From Cephalotus follicularis (lineage: Eukaryota; Streptophyta; Magnoliopsida; Oxalidales; Cephalotaceae): DNA of 64,000 nucleotides. Within the stretch, counting starts at the first letter, position 1; every line of letters starts with the position of its first letter. This document shows, piece after piece, positions 45,911 to 56,090 of this stretch. A program made the translations under genes and the position numbers. The DNA lies in the NCBI GenBank assembly GCA_001972305.1, contig BDDD01002138.1, positions 5,555 through 69,554 on the forward strand, in the 5' to 3' direction. The notes beneath the pieces were generated by a model that was given only the letters and a program-made list of their open reading frames with translations, searched no databases and was not told the DNA's origin.

Positions 45911-46569
45911 AGGGAGCTGAGACGAACGCCAAGGATGCCATGGTTGAATGCCAGGGGAGGCGACAAGTTGGGCAGTCACACCAGAGGAGCTTGGGGTGAC
46001 GTACAGAGGAGCCAGCGGTGCCATGCACGGTGAAGCCAGGGAAACTACTGGGCAGAGGAGGCGATGCCGGGGAAGCTTTGCACTAAGATTCCACGCCAGA
46101 GGTACCATCCCTGGCCTTACTCACTATGCATGTCCAGTATCTTTCCCCTGCCATGCATCCGTCGAAGCGCCCTCCCTGCCAAGGTCCTGTACGTATGCGT
46201 CTTCTCTGCATGCGTCCCTGGGCTAACACATGAATGGTGGATGTTCCTTGGCAAGGTAATATGAAAAAGGAAGGGGCCCATGCACGTGTAATGGTCCCTG
46301 GCTTATAAGGTGGCTAGAATTATGGGACAAATAGTAGAGTATGCATGCATGCGCCGGGAGAGAGTAGGTATGCATTCCCTGGCTACAAAGTAAGTGAGAT
46401 TACGGCTCTAACACGCCTACGCGGCGAATTATAGTTATGTATGTGCCATGCACAATGGTGAGCCCTGGTCTGGTTTAAGACATGAATTAAGAATACTAAA
46501 GGAATAAAAAGGGAAATATTCCGGGGAAGGAAATGGAATTAGAAAAGAAAATATAAAGGGAAAAGACTT

Positions 46570-46815
46570 AGATAGTTGGTCCTAGGCAGGTGAGCCCAAC
46601 ATGGGAGAATTCTGCCGAGCAGGTGAACCCAAGGGGTGAATACCGCAAGGCAGGTGATCCTCGGGCGAATCCGCTAATGGTGAACCTAAAGGTGAATTCC
46701 GCCAAAGCTAGTGATCCGAATGGTGAACCGCAGAGCAGGTGAGCAAAGGGCGAATTCCGCTCAGCAGGTGAACCTGGAGGAGAATTCCGCTGGCTGGTGA
46801 GCCTAAAGGTGAACC
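46570..46815. repeat. About 30-bp tandem array with GAATTCCGC units
   Basis: Phrases CAGGTGAACCCAAGGGGTGA and GTGAATTCCGCC recur about every 30 bp (near 46605, 46637, 46665, 46692, 46750, 46781). Copies are diverged but easily aligned by the GCAGGTGA and GAATTCCGC words. Confidence 0.85.
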
Positions 46816-47371
46816 TTGTATACTGACCAGACCATAGGATGACCGGACTAGACTCCTCGGTATGCGATATGATTTTATTAGAGCAGTCCGAGAATAGAGG
46901 ATGTTAATGACTATGTTATGGATTGTGATATGCATTCATATAGGCCTGCATATTTATTATTATTTTCTCCTCTGTTTTTATTGTTTGTTCCCCTGGTATG
47001 TGCCCGTATATGTAGTGACCTACACAACCCTCAGGGTTGCTGACCCATTCTTTTGAATGGGCCAGGTACAGGAACAGGTAGTGGAGGCACATCGCAGCAG
47101 TGGCAAGGATAAAGAGTACGATAAGTTTCTCCTCCTCGACAGTACGCTTCCATGGACAAGTTGCAGGAAAAAAATTATGTATTTATTCTGGTTTATAGCA
47201 GTGTAATTTATATGTTTTGAACTGGGTTTGTATAGCCACACCTTAAATAAAAGATTATTGCTATGATTTATTTGAAGTTTTAAATTTTATGCTTAATTAT
47301 GATGATGATTGTACAGATTGCCACGTGTTGAGTCGTGGGGCCCATCCCACGGTTCGGGGTGTGACAGTTCT

Positions 47372-47800
47372 ACTTGGTTGTTGGACACCGATTGTGGAAC
47401 TAAGATTTGTAACTCTTTGTAGGGGCTAAGAGGAGCTAGGAAGCTTAGAGATGAGGAAGCAGTGGACCTACGACTTGGTGATGGATCTAAGATCTACACT
47501 AGTCTTGTAGGAGTTTTTGAGCTGTATTTTGCCAATGATTTTGTATTAAGATTGGATCCTTACTATTATGTAAAGAACTTAGTTCGGAACATTTTAAGTG
47601 TGTCATATGTACTTAAGTTGGGCTTGGAGCTCAGTTTTAATGCAAATGGCTTTACTCTATCATCATCTGAAAAAGTTCTAGTTTGTGCTAGGCAAGTGGA
47701 AAATGGGATCGATGTCTTAGATACTAATCAAAACTTGGCATTAACAATACAACAAGGAACTAGTAGTAAAAGACCAAGAGAGATAAATGATGTAAATCAA
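47372..47800 (+). pseudogene. Copia-A protease region
   Basis: The frame after the nested LTR reads LRLGDGSKIYTSLVG and LVRNILSVSYVLKLGLELSF, typical of the second half of copia protease. It is broken. Confidence 0.8.
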
Positions 47801-48695
47801 TCCTACGTTTGACATTAAAGATTAGGTCATCCTAGCGAGGCTAGACTGTCACGTTTGGTTAAGGATGGACTTTTGGGCATCCATGACTTGGAGTCCTTTC
47901 CAACGTGCGAATCTTGTTTAATTGGAAAGATGACCAAATCTCCCTTTTCCTAGCAAGGGGAAAGGGCAGTGGACATACTGGGTCTTGTCCACACCGATGT
48001 CTATGGACTAATGTTGGTCAATGCACGTGGAGCATTTCCCTACTTTATTACCTTTACCGATGATTTGTCTCGATTTAGGTACGTGTTTATGATGAAACAC
48101 AAGTCTGAATCCTTTGAAAGGTTTAAGGAATTTAGACAAGAGGTAGAGAAGCAAACGGGTATGCCCATCAAGATACTTCGGTTTGACTGAGGGGGCGAAT
48201 ACTTGTCTGCCGAATTCCAAGATTATCTTAGAGATAATGGAATTTTCTCTCAGTGGACGCCTCCCGAAACACCACAACATAATGGTGTATCTGAACGGAA
48301 GAATCGGACCTTGATGAATATGGTCCGGTCCATGATGTCTTTTACTGATCTTCCTATCTCCTTTTGGGGTTATGCGCTGCAGACGACAACATAATCCTAA
48401 ACCAAATCCCTTCAAAGTCCGTCCCCTCCACACCTTACCCGATATTTAAAGGGAGGAAAATAAGCCTAAACCACTTAAGGGTGTGGGGCTGTCCAACTTT
48501 TATGAGAAGGTTGGAGCCTTCTAAGCTGGAGTCGCGATCGGATCGCTGCCGGTTTGTAGAGTATCCTAAGGAAACCATGCGATACTATTTCTATCGTTCC
48601 AGTAAGCAAAAGGTTTTTGTTTCATGCACTGCTAAGTTCCTAGAGAGGGAATTCCTTCTCAAAGGAAGCAGTAGGAGTAAGGTGGAACTCCAACA
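47801..48695 (+). pseudogene. Copia-A pre-integrase and integrase
   Basis: CESCLIGKMTKSPF-like sequence of the pre-integrase zinc region is followed by GLVHTDVYGLM, FTDDLSRFRYVF and TPQHNGVSERKNRTLMNMVR, then RVWGCPTF. The order fits copia integrase. Sire-1 interrupts at about 48696. It is broken. Confidence 0.88.
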
Positions 48696-49793
48696 AATCT
48701 AAGTTAAAATCAATGAACAATATATATGTTCAATCAAAAGAAAATAAGTAAACCAATTTTAAGCGAGAGAGTTAGAGAATTTGCAAACACGGTTTTAGAG
48801 TGGTTCAGCTTAACTCTTGCCTACGTCCACTTTGCCCAAGGATCTCCTTGAGTTTCCACTAGTCTCCGAATAAAATTTCGGGTGCTATTCGGTACACCTT
48901 TGTGATTGACCTCAATCACTTACAATCCTCTTTGGGTTCACTCTCCAATCTCTCTTAGGGTTCACTACCCTATTACAAGCAAAGTGTAAAAAGAATAATG
49001 TTTGTTCTTAACCTCTCAAAGGTTGGATTTTACAATATAATATCTCTCAATCTAAATAGGAACAAATATGAGCTAAGACACAAGACAAGAGCTTTTTTAA
49101 AGAGACTTGATGATTTTGAATGCTTGTAGTGTTTTTGCTTGATTGATCTTTTTATGTATTGTCTCTTGTATTCTTGTTATTGTCTCTCTTCAAAAAACTT
49201 TGTTTATAGCCGTTTCTTGCTTGAGAAATCCGTTGGATGTGTCTTGAAATTTGTTGCTTCAAAAACGACGCATTAAAACTCTGTCAGAAATTTTTCCAGC
49301 CGTGCAAAGCGTCGACAGTTTGCCTTAAAGCGTCGCCGCTTATATGACTGTTGGGCATTTGAATTTGAATTGTCTGGTCAAACCGCAGGAATTCTGGATG
49401 TTGGAGTCGACTGTTTCCTCAAAGCGCTGACGCTTTGTGTTGAGCGTCGCCGCTTTTGTCAAATTGATTGGCTCCAAGAAATCTCTGGTTTAACCGCTGA
49501 CAGATGGTGTCAAAGCGCATACGCTTTGAATTAAAGCGCTGGTGCTTCCATTTAGGCGTCGACGGTTTGGACACTTACTCCTTTCCTCGAAACGCTTCAA
49601 CGGTTGACGCTTTGTTCCTTGCTTCGACTGTTGCACAAAGCGCTGATGCTTACTTCCGGAGCATCGACGCTTTAAGTTGTTTCTGTAATTTTTTGTTGTT
49701 TTGCACATTCTATCTTTTTCTTGCACATAAAGAAACTTTGTTAAACACAAATATGTTATCATCAAAACTAGGATTGAGACATAAATGTCAACA
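48696..49793 (-). mobile_element. 3' LTR of Sire-1
   Basis: In minus reading it starts TGTTGACATTTATGTCTC. It carries a dense GTCGAC/AGCGCTGACGCTT cluster at 49305-49680 and no supported gene. Confidence 0.88.
49305..49680. repeat. GTCGAC palindrome cluster in the Sire-1 3' LTR
   Basis: AAAGCGTCGACAGTTTG, AAAGCGTCGCCGCTT, GAGTCGACTGTTTCC, AAAGCGCTGACGCTTTG, TTGAGCGTCGCCGCTTTT, AAAGCGCATACGCTTTG, GGCGTCGACGGTTTGG and GAGCATCGACGCTTTAAG among others. Both palindrome types, AAGCG-GTCGAC-CGCTT and GTCGACTGTTT, occur interleaved here. Confidence 0.95.
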
Positions 49794-49807
49794 ATCTCCC
49801 CCTTTTT
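49794..49807 (-). other. Polypurine tract of Sire-1
   Basis: ATCTCCCCCTTTTT on the plus strand, i.e. AAAAAGGGGGAGAT on the element strand, directly before its 3' LTR. Confidence 0.9.
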
Positions 49808-50299
49808 GATGATGACAAAATTTGCTTTACTTTAAACACAAATTGTATAACTTTAACCAATATAACAATAATCCACAAACATATTCATGTACATATGCTC
49901 CCCCTTAATTCAATATCTCTCCCTTAGTTAAACAAGGGGTGTTTACTTGTCATTATTTCTCCATCTTTTCTTATACTTTCTCCCCCTTTCTGTTATCATT
50001 TCAAAAAGGATTTAACTTGTTTTAATCAAAACAATTTATTGTTATAAAGCAATGTCATTCACATTAGATACCAAAACTATACCTTTGAATCATTCATATT
50101 GCACACCAAGCATTCATTGAACCAATATAATTCATTAACACAATATCATCCACATTAGATAAAATGCATAATGAAATATTACAGAGTTGTTGATTATATC
50201 ACAAGTTTACATCACAAACTTTTAATAGCATAAATCATAAAATGTTTTCCAAATCATAACAATACATAATCATAAAATGCATAATGAATCATGATATGC
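49808..50299 (-). other. Sire-1 3' untranslated stretch
   Basis: AT-rich sequence between the third ORF and the polypurine tract. Further pyrimidine-rich runs (CTCCCCCTTAATTC at about 49900, TTTCTCCCCCTTTC at about 49978) look like extra polypurine tracts in minus reading, a feature described for some Sireviruses. No gene is seen. Confidence 0.6.
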
Positions 50300-51556
50300 A
50301 TGAGCTCAATCATCCATTAGAGTGTCTTCGTTATCTCCACCCATATCTCCCTCCAAGTCATCTGTCGCTGCATCGTCTCGCTGAATGTCATCGTCATCGT
50401 GGCTCGAAGAGGAGGAGATGAGGCCTTCGTAGCCAATTATCCCTGTTTCTGCAAATTTCTTTGCCATCCTCTTTTGCCTTCTTTTAACAGATTGAACATT
50501 CACTTTCATTTCTTGAACATCTTGCTGTAGGCCTTTAATTTCCTCCAAGATTTCTTCGAGTTTAGTGCTTGGCAGGTTGATATTTGGTGTGGGCTCTTCT
50601 TAGGGCTCTCTTGCTTCAACTTGAGCTTCATCACCCATTTCTGCTTCTCCTTCTTCTTCAACAACTCTATTCGAGTCTTCCTCCCTAGGGATCCACGTCC
50701 CAAGTCTTTTATGTTTCTTGAACTCCATTCTTCCAAGGGTTCCCTTCCCTAGCTTGTCTGCACTTTGAAGTGGGTGATGTATCTCTCCAGTTCGGTCAAT
50801 TTCAAAAAATAGAAGGATTTTGGTGATGATGTTACTATAACCCAGTCTGGCATTCTCTTGGTCGTGGATTGCGTGCATATGGTTGATTATAAGGTAGGGG
50901 ACATTGATCCTTTTTCCAGTGATGAGGTGATACATAGTGTACGCCTCCATGTGTGTTACCTCATCGAACCCACCAGCCTTCGGCAAAAAGTGTGTGCAGA
51001 TAGCACGATGTAGGAACCTATGATGTAGGCTAAGGTTCCTAGTGTACATTCGTTGCATAAAGTCGGCATTTTCTCCGAATAGCAACTTGACACATTCTTC
51101 TTTGTCAAAATTTTCATTTATCAACCAATTCCTTTGATTCCAACCTCTTGGACCTTCACGTGGGATTCCTAGGATATTTGCTAAGGTTGGTACATCAAAT
51201 GCTATCTCCGAATTCTTGACTCTTGTGGTTAAATCTACCCTAGAGGTAGCTAGTATATGAACATAAAATTCCTTGATTAGCTCAGGATAACTAGGCAAAT
51301 TAATTGAAAATAGAGGTTCTAACCCCTGTGCACTTAACCACTCAACAATGGGGAAACCATCATTGTTACAAAAATCAAAGTCTAACACTTTGCCTACTAG
51401 TATTTTGCGATTGAAGTAGGCTTCGGGATACCTTGAGAGTGAAGGGGTCGCCTCTGGTTGGGCTGGCAGTGTGCTTCCACTCTTGCTCTTGCGTCCAACC
51501 GATTTTCTCCTCTTGCTAGACCCTTCCCCAGCTTCAATGTTCTTGGTATTAGGCAT
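50300..51556 (-). pseudogene. Sire-1 third ORF: putative plant transposon protein domain
   Basis: The likely start is MPNTKNIEAGEGSSKRRKSV at 51556, followed by a basic serine-rich leader and a globular region with FDFCNNDGFPIVEWL, EFYVHILAT, VPTLANILGIPREGPRGW, NLSLHHRFLHRAICTHFLP and EAYTMYHLITGKRINVPYLI. This wording belongs to a plant family usually annotated as putative plant transposon protein, of unknown function. A glutamine/lysine-rich helical stretch and an acidic, aspartate-rich tail (ending DNEDTLMDD) follow. It lies where Sireviruses place their env-like ORF, but I see no signal peptide or membrane span. A slightly broken fossil. Confidence 0.75.
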
Positions 51557-51671
51557 CTTTAGTGATTGTTTGAGGTTTAATAACGATTTTCGGTAGAAAT
51601 GGGGTTTGAAATCGCCAGAGACAGTGTTTTTGAGGTAGGGATTTGAGATTTTAGGGGTAAAAATTGGTTGA

Positions 51672-51816
51672 CAGACGACGCTTTCTGTTTTAAAATACGA
51701 ATAAAGCGTCGACTGATTCGGGTAAAGCGTCGGCGCTTTGATTAATTCCTCTAATTTGAATCCTAATTTTAGTGTAAAGCGCTGACGCTTTAATTCCAGG
51801 CGTCGGCGCATTGCTC
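51672..51816. repeat. GTCGAC palindrome cluster between pol and the third ORF
   Basis: ACGACGCTTTCTG, TAAAGCGTCGACTGATTC, GTAAAGCGTCGGCGCTTTG, GTAAAGCGCTGACGCTTTA and CAGGCGTCGGCGCATTG within 145 bp, just upstream of the third ORF start. Confidence 0.92.
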
Positions 51817-52089
51817 TGTTTTCTGCCGATTTTTCCGAAAACGCGTATGAATGAATGCAAATGATGCAACACACAATATACAAGCAATTTAAGCAAAGAA
51901 CATACAAATATACAATCATATTCATCATTCAATTTCACACAAACCAAATTCCATTCTAAATTTGGAGAAAGTTTCTTCGTCTAAGGGTTTTGTGAAAATG
52001 TCCGCGACTTGTTCTTGAGTCCGAACGCAGACTAAAGTTTCTCAATATGGTCTTTTATAAAGTGATACCTAATATCAATATGTTTTGTC

Positions 52090-53110
52090 CTAGAATGATG
52101 TACGGGATTTTTTTCCTAGACAAATTGTACTAGAGTTGTCACACCTAATTGGCACTTTCTCAAAATTAAAGCCATAGTCAAGAAGTTGTTGTTTCATCCA
52201 CATGATTTGGGCGCAACAACTTCCCGCGGCAATGTACTCAGCTTCGGTAGTAGAGAGTGCTACCGAATTTTGTTTCTTGCTAAACCAAGAAATAAGCATA
52301 TTGCCTAAGAATTGACAAGTGCCACTTGTACTTTTTCTATCTACTTTGTATCCTCCGAAGTCGGCATCGGAGTATGTATGTAGGTCAAATGATGAGTTCC
52401 TAGGATACCATAATCCTAAAGAGTGTGTATATGCTAAGTACTTAAAGATTCTTTTTACCGCATGCAAGTGAGATTCCTTAGGGCATGCTTGAAATCTAGC
52501 ACACAAACACACACTAAACAAGATATCCGGCCTACTTGCCGTTAAGTAAAGCAACGAACCTGTCATGCTTCTATAAAGTTTTTGGTCTATAGGTTTACCT
52601 TGTTCGTCCTTGTCTAGTTTAGTAGTTGTGCCATGGGGGTCTTACTCTTTTTGGCGTTCTCTATCCCAAATCTTTTAAGTAGGTCCTTGACATACTTTGA
52701 TTGGTTGATGAATATTCCTTCTTCTAGTTGTTTGACTTGAAGTCCAAGGAAATAGTTGAGCTCACCATCATGCTCATTTCAAATTCGTCCTGCATGATCT
52801 TAGCAAAACTCTTGCACAAATTTTTATTACTATACCCAAAAATTATATCATCAACATAGACTTGAACAATTAAGATTTCTTTATTAAAAGTTTTTGTGAA
52901 AAAAGTAATATCGATTGTTCCTCTTTTAAAGCCATTTTCAAGTAAATAACCACTTAACTTTTCGTACCAAGCTCTAGGAGCTTGTTTCAAACCATATAAT
53001 GCTTTTGAGAGTTTAAAGTTTTCAACAAAATCTATACACTCAACATCAATAACTTCTTTTGGAAGTTTAGGGTTAGTTTCATCAAATACAACATGCATTG
53101 ATTCTTCAAC
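52090..53110 (-). pseudogene. Sire-1 RT and RNase H
   Basis: The minus strand shows KALYGLKQAPRAWYEKLSGY, VYVDDIIFG (YVDD at 52847-52858), MTGSLLYLTASRPDILFSVC, FLGNMLISWFSKKQNSVALS and TTEAEYIAAGSCCAQIMWMK. These are standard copia RT C-terminal and RNase H words, in Sirevirus-like form. It is broken; the N-terminal half of RT was not recognised. Confidence 0.88.
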
Positions 53111-54355
53111 AAGTAATGTTCTTTTATTGAAGCATCTATAAGCTCTACTACTAGATGAATAACCAAGAAAGATACATTCGTCGACTTTGGAGTCGAATTT
53201 ACCAAGATGCTATTTTCTATTATTGTGGATGAAGCACTTGCATCTGAATGTGTGAAAATAACTAATGTTAGGTTTCCTCCCCCTCCATAATTCATATGGA
53301 GTCTTTTTTAGAATTGGCCTTATTGATGTTCTATTTAAAATGTAACATGCGGTGTTTGTGGCTTCCGCCCCAAAATATTTTGGTAAGTTATTTTCGTTTA
53401 AAAATATTCTACACATTTCTTGTAAAGTTCTATTTTTCCTTTCAACAACCCCATTTTGTTGAGGTGTTCTAGGAGTAGAGAACTCATGTATAAATCCATT
53501 TTCATTGCAAAAATTTTCAAACAAATGATTTTCAAATTCTTTTCCATGATCACTTCTAATTTTAGAAATAGAAGTGTCCTTTTCATTTTGAACGATTTTA
53601 CAAAAATTTAAAAATTCTTTAAAAGCTTCATTTTTATGGGCTAGAAAAATAGTCCATGTATATCTAGAATAATCGTCTACTATGACCATGGCATAATATT
53701 TACCACCTAGACTTCTAATATCTATTGGACCAAATGAATCTATATGCAAAAGTTACAATGGCCTAGTTGTGGACACAATGTCTTTGCTTTTAAATGATGC
53801 TCTAGTTTGTTTCCCATATTGACATGCGTCACAAACTTTATCTTTTTCAAAGCTAATTTTAGGGAGTCCTTTAACTAGTTCATGTTTTAGAAGTTTCAAT
53901 ATAGTTGACATACCTACATGACCTAATCTTCTATGCCATAGCCAACTATCTTCATTTATAGACACTAGACATTTAACATTATTCAAGTCATCTATATCTA
54001 CCACATACACATTCCCATGTTTATATCCTACACACTTAATTTGATTACTATTTATGTCTATCACTTTACAAAAGCCCTTTTCAAAGGTGACTCTACAATC
54101 CTTGCCACATAATTGCCTTATGCTCAAGAGATTGTGCTTGAGTCCATCAACAAATAGAACATTATGAATAGAGGTTTTATTGTTACCTATGGAGCCAAAA
54201 CCTTTGATATTTCCTTTTGCATTGTCTCCAAAGGTTACATCTCCTCCTTCCTTTGATTCAAATTTGACGAAGAGACTCTTGTCGCCCGTCATATGCTTGG
54301 AGCACCCACTATCCAAGTACCATTGAGTCTTCTTGGATAGTGCCTTCAAGCACAC
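53111..54355 (-). pseudogene. Sire-1 protease, pre-integrase and integrase
   Basis: WYLDSGCSKHMTGDKSLF gives the DSG protease motif; SWLWHRRLGHVGMSTI and CDACQYGKQTRASF the pre-integrase zinc region; HIDSFGPIDIRSLGGKYYAM, IRSDHGKEFEN and FSTPRTPQQNGVVERKNRTL the integrase core; NISYFHTFRCKCF its end. It is broken by a few changes. Confidence 0.9.
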
Positions 54356-56090
54356 CTACAAACACAATTTTCCAATATTTGTTTGAGGTACCCAACAAAC
54401 CTTGGGTCCTTTGGGGTTAGTCAAGATGGTTCCTTTGGGAACCCAACTTTTCTTTACTCTAGAGAAATTTGAATCATTTAATATATTTTCTTTGTAAAAA
54501 CAAGAGGTAGAAGTATGGTCATTCTTACCACAATTGTTGTAGGATACAATTATTCTTCTTTTATACATACTATTTCTTTTATAAAAACAAAGATGAAGAT
54601 GCATGACCGTATTTACCACAATGAACACACGAAGCATTTATCTTTTTCTTATATATGGCATTTTTCTTATGATAGCATGATGAAGTTGTGTGTCCATGTT
54701 TGCCACAAACATTACAAGAGTTATTTATATTTTTCTTAAACATGGCATTTTTCTTATAAAAGCACGTAAAAGATGTATGTCCATTTTTACCACAATAGTC
54801 ACATGAAATTTTTACACCTTTTTTCTTAATGTGAGTTTTTTCAACCTTCTCTTTTTCTATCCTCTCTTTCCTCTCAAAGAAGTTTTGATAAAGCTTAACA
54901 TTGTTCATCTCCTCATATCCTAGTCCGGCTTTATCAAAAACACATCTTTGCATGCCAAGAAGGCTTTCAAGCTTTTCACTACTATTAGAAAACTTTGAGA
55001 AAGTTTTCTTCAATGCGTCTATTTCTTCCTTAAGTCTTCTATTTTCCTTTTCTAAATATGCTACTTCATTCTCTAGAAGATCTACTTCAATTTCGTTTGA
55101 GTTAGCCAAATTAATTGATTTAAGTTCATAGTTTTCATTTACTAAAGTCTTGACCTTTTTCTTTAAAGATGCAATCATAGAACTATATTTCTCTATGACT
55201 AAGACAAGTTCATCATAGGTTACCTCATCGCTTTCTTCCTCTTCTTCTTCCTCCAAGGCCATCAAAGCTATTTGAGCCACTTCTTCATTTGAGTCTTCAT
55301 CCAAGCTAGACTCATCACTATCATCCCATGTCGCGATCATAGCTTTCTTCTTCAAGAGAGAGATGCTTCTTTTTGAGCCGTGGACAATCGCTTTTGTAGT
55401 GCCCCGGTTTGTTGCACTCAAAGCAAATGATCTCTTCTAACTTGCTTGATTCTCCATTTTGATATACCTTCTTATTTGGATTTCCACCAAACTTCTTCTT
55501 GCTAGCTAGGAACTTCTTGAATTTTCGTGTGATGAGGGCTAGCTCTTCATTATCATCATCGTCCTCAGAATCTTTGATAAGAGATGATTTCAATGCCACT
55601 ATCTTCTTTTCTTTTTCTCCTTCTCCTCTTCATCATCTTTCTTTTGCATCGAAAGCTCATGGGTCATTAGTGACCCTAGAAGATCCTCTAGCGGAAGGAC
55701 GTTGAGATTTTTTGTCTCTTCAATTCCTGTAACTTTCGGCATCCAAGACCTTGGCAAGCACCTAAGAATTTTTCTCACCATTTCACTGTTAGAATAAGTT
55801 TTATCCAAAGCTTGTAATGCATTAATAATATTTGTAAATCTAGAGAACATGGATTTAATGTCTTCGTTCTCATTCATAGTGAACATTTCATACTCATGGA
55901 CTAGCATACTAATCTTAGCTTCTTTAACTTCATTTGTCCCTTCATAGGTGACCTCAAGTCTATCCCACATTTTCTTGGCAGAAATGCAAGATGAAATCCT
56001 ATTGAAGTCATTTGAGTTTATAGCACAAATGATAATGTGTTTAGCTTTAGCATTTATTTGAACTCTTCTTCTATCATTATCATCATAAAG
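54356..56090 (-). pseudogene. Sire-1 gag with multiple zinc knuckles
   Basis: Sirevirus-type gag core: MWDRLEVTYEGTNEVKEAKI, MVRKILRCLPRSWMPKVTGI and PLEDLLGSLMTHEL. A classical zinc knuckle CFECNKPGHYKSDC lies at about 55420-55470. It is followed by an acidic segment (TWDDSDESSLDEDSNEE), a coiled coil and then at least four CxxCGKxGHxxxxC-type knuckles, three of them in a 28-residue repeat (CDYCGKNGHTSFTC, CNVCGKHGHTTSSC, CVHCGKYGHASS). It is broken. Confidence 0.88.

Larger units (their letters stand above)
44674..47366 (+). mobile_element. Gypsy-type solo LTR nested in Copia-A
   Basis: It starts TGTAAGAGCCCCAAATAT and ends GTTCGGGGTGTGACA, with a perfect 5-bp target-site duplication GTTCT (44669-44673 and 47367-47371). 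A TATA box (AATTATATAAGGCTG) lies near 44962-44976, so the transcribed part is downstream of it. It contains two tandem arrays (44-bp and about 30-bp units) in a GC-rich middle. No primer site or coding part was found. The many overlapping open frames at 45.4-46.3 kb follow from base composition. Confidence 0.9.

Noticed and set aside
45404-46264. Several overlapping 60-126 residue open frames on both strands in GC-rich sequence
   Set aside because: GC-rich DNA has few stops. The frames follow the 44-bp array, overlap each other, and the period is not a multiple of three, so no protein repeat is kept. They lie within a solo LTR.
48691-48695. CAACA as the target-site duplication of Sire-1
   Set aside because: CAACA occurs at both borders, but at the right it is also the natural end of the LTR, so it cannot be counted as a true duplication.
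50300-51556. Third ORF as an envelope gene
   Set aside because: No signal peptide, membrane span or cleavage-like site was seen; the wording fits a plant transposon-protein family.
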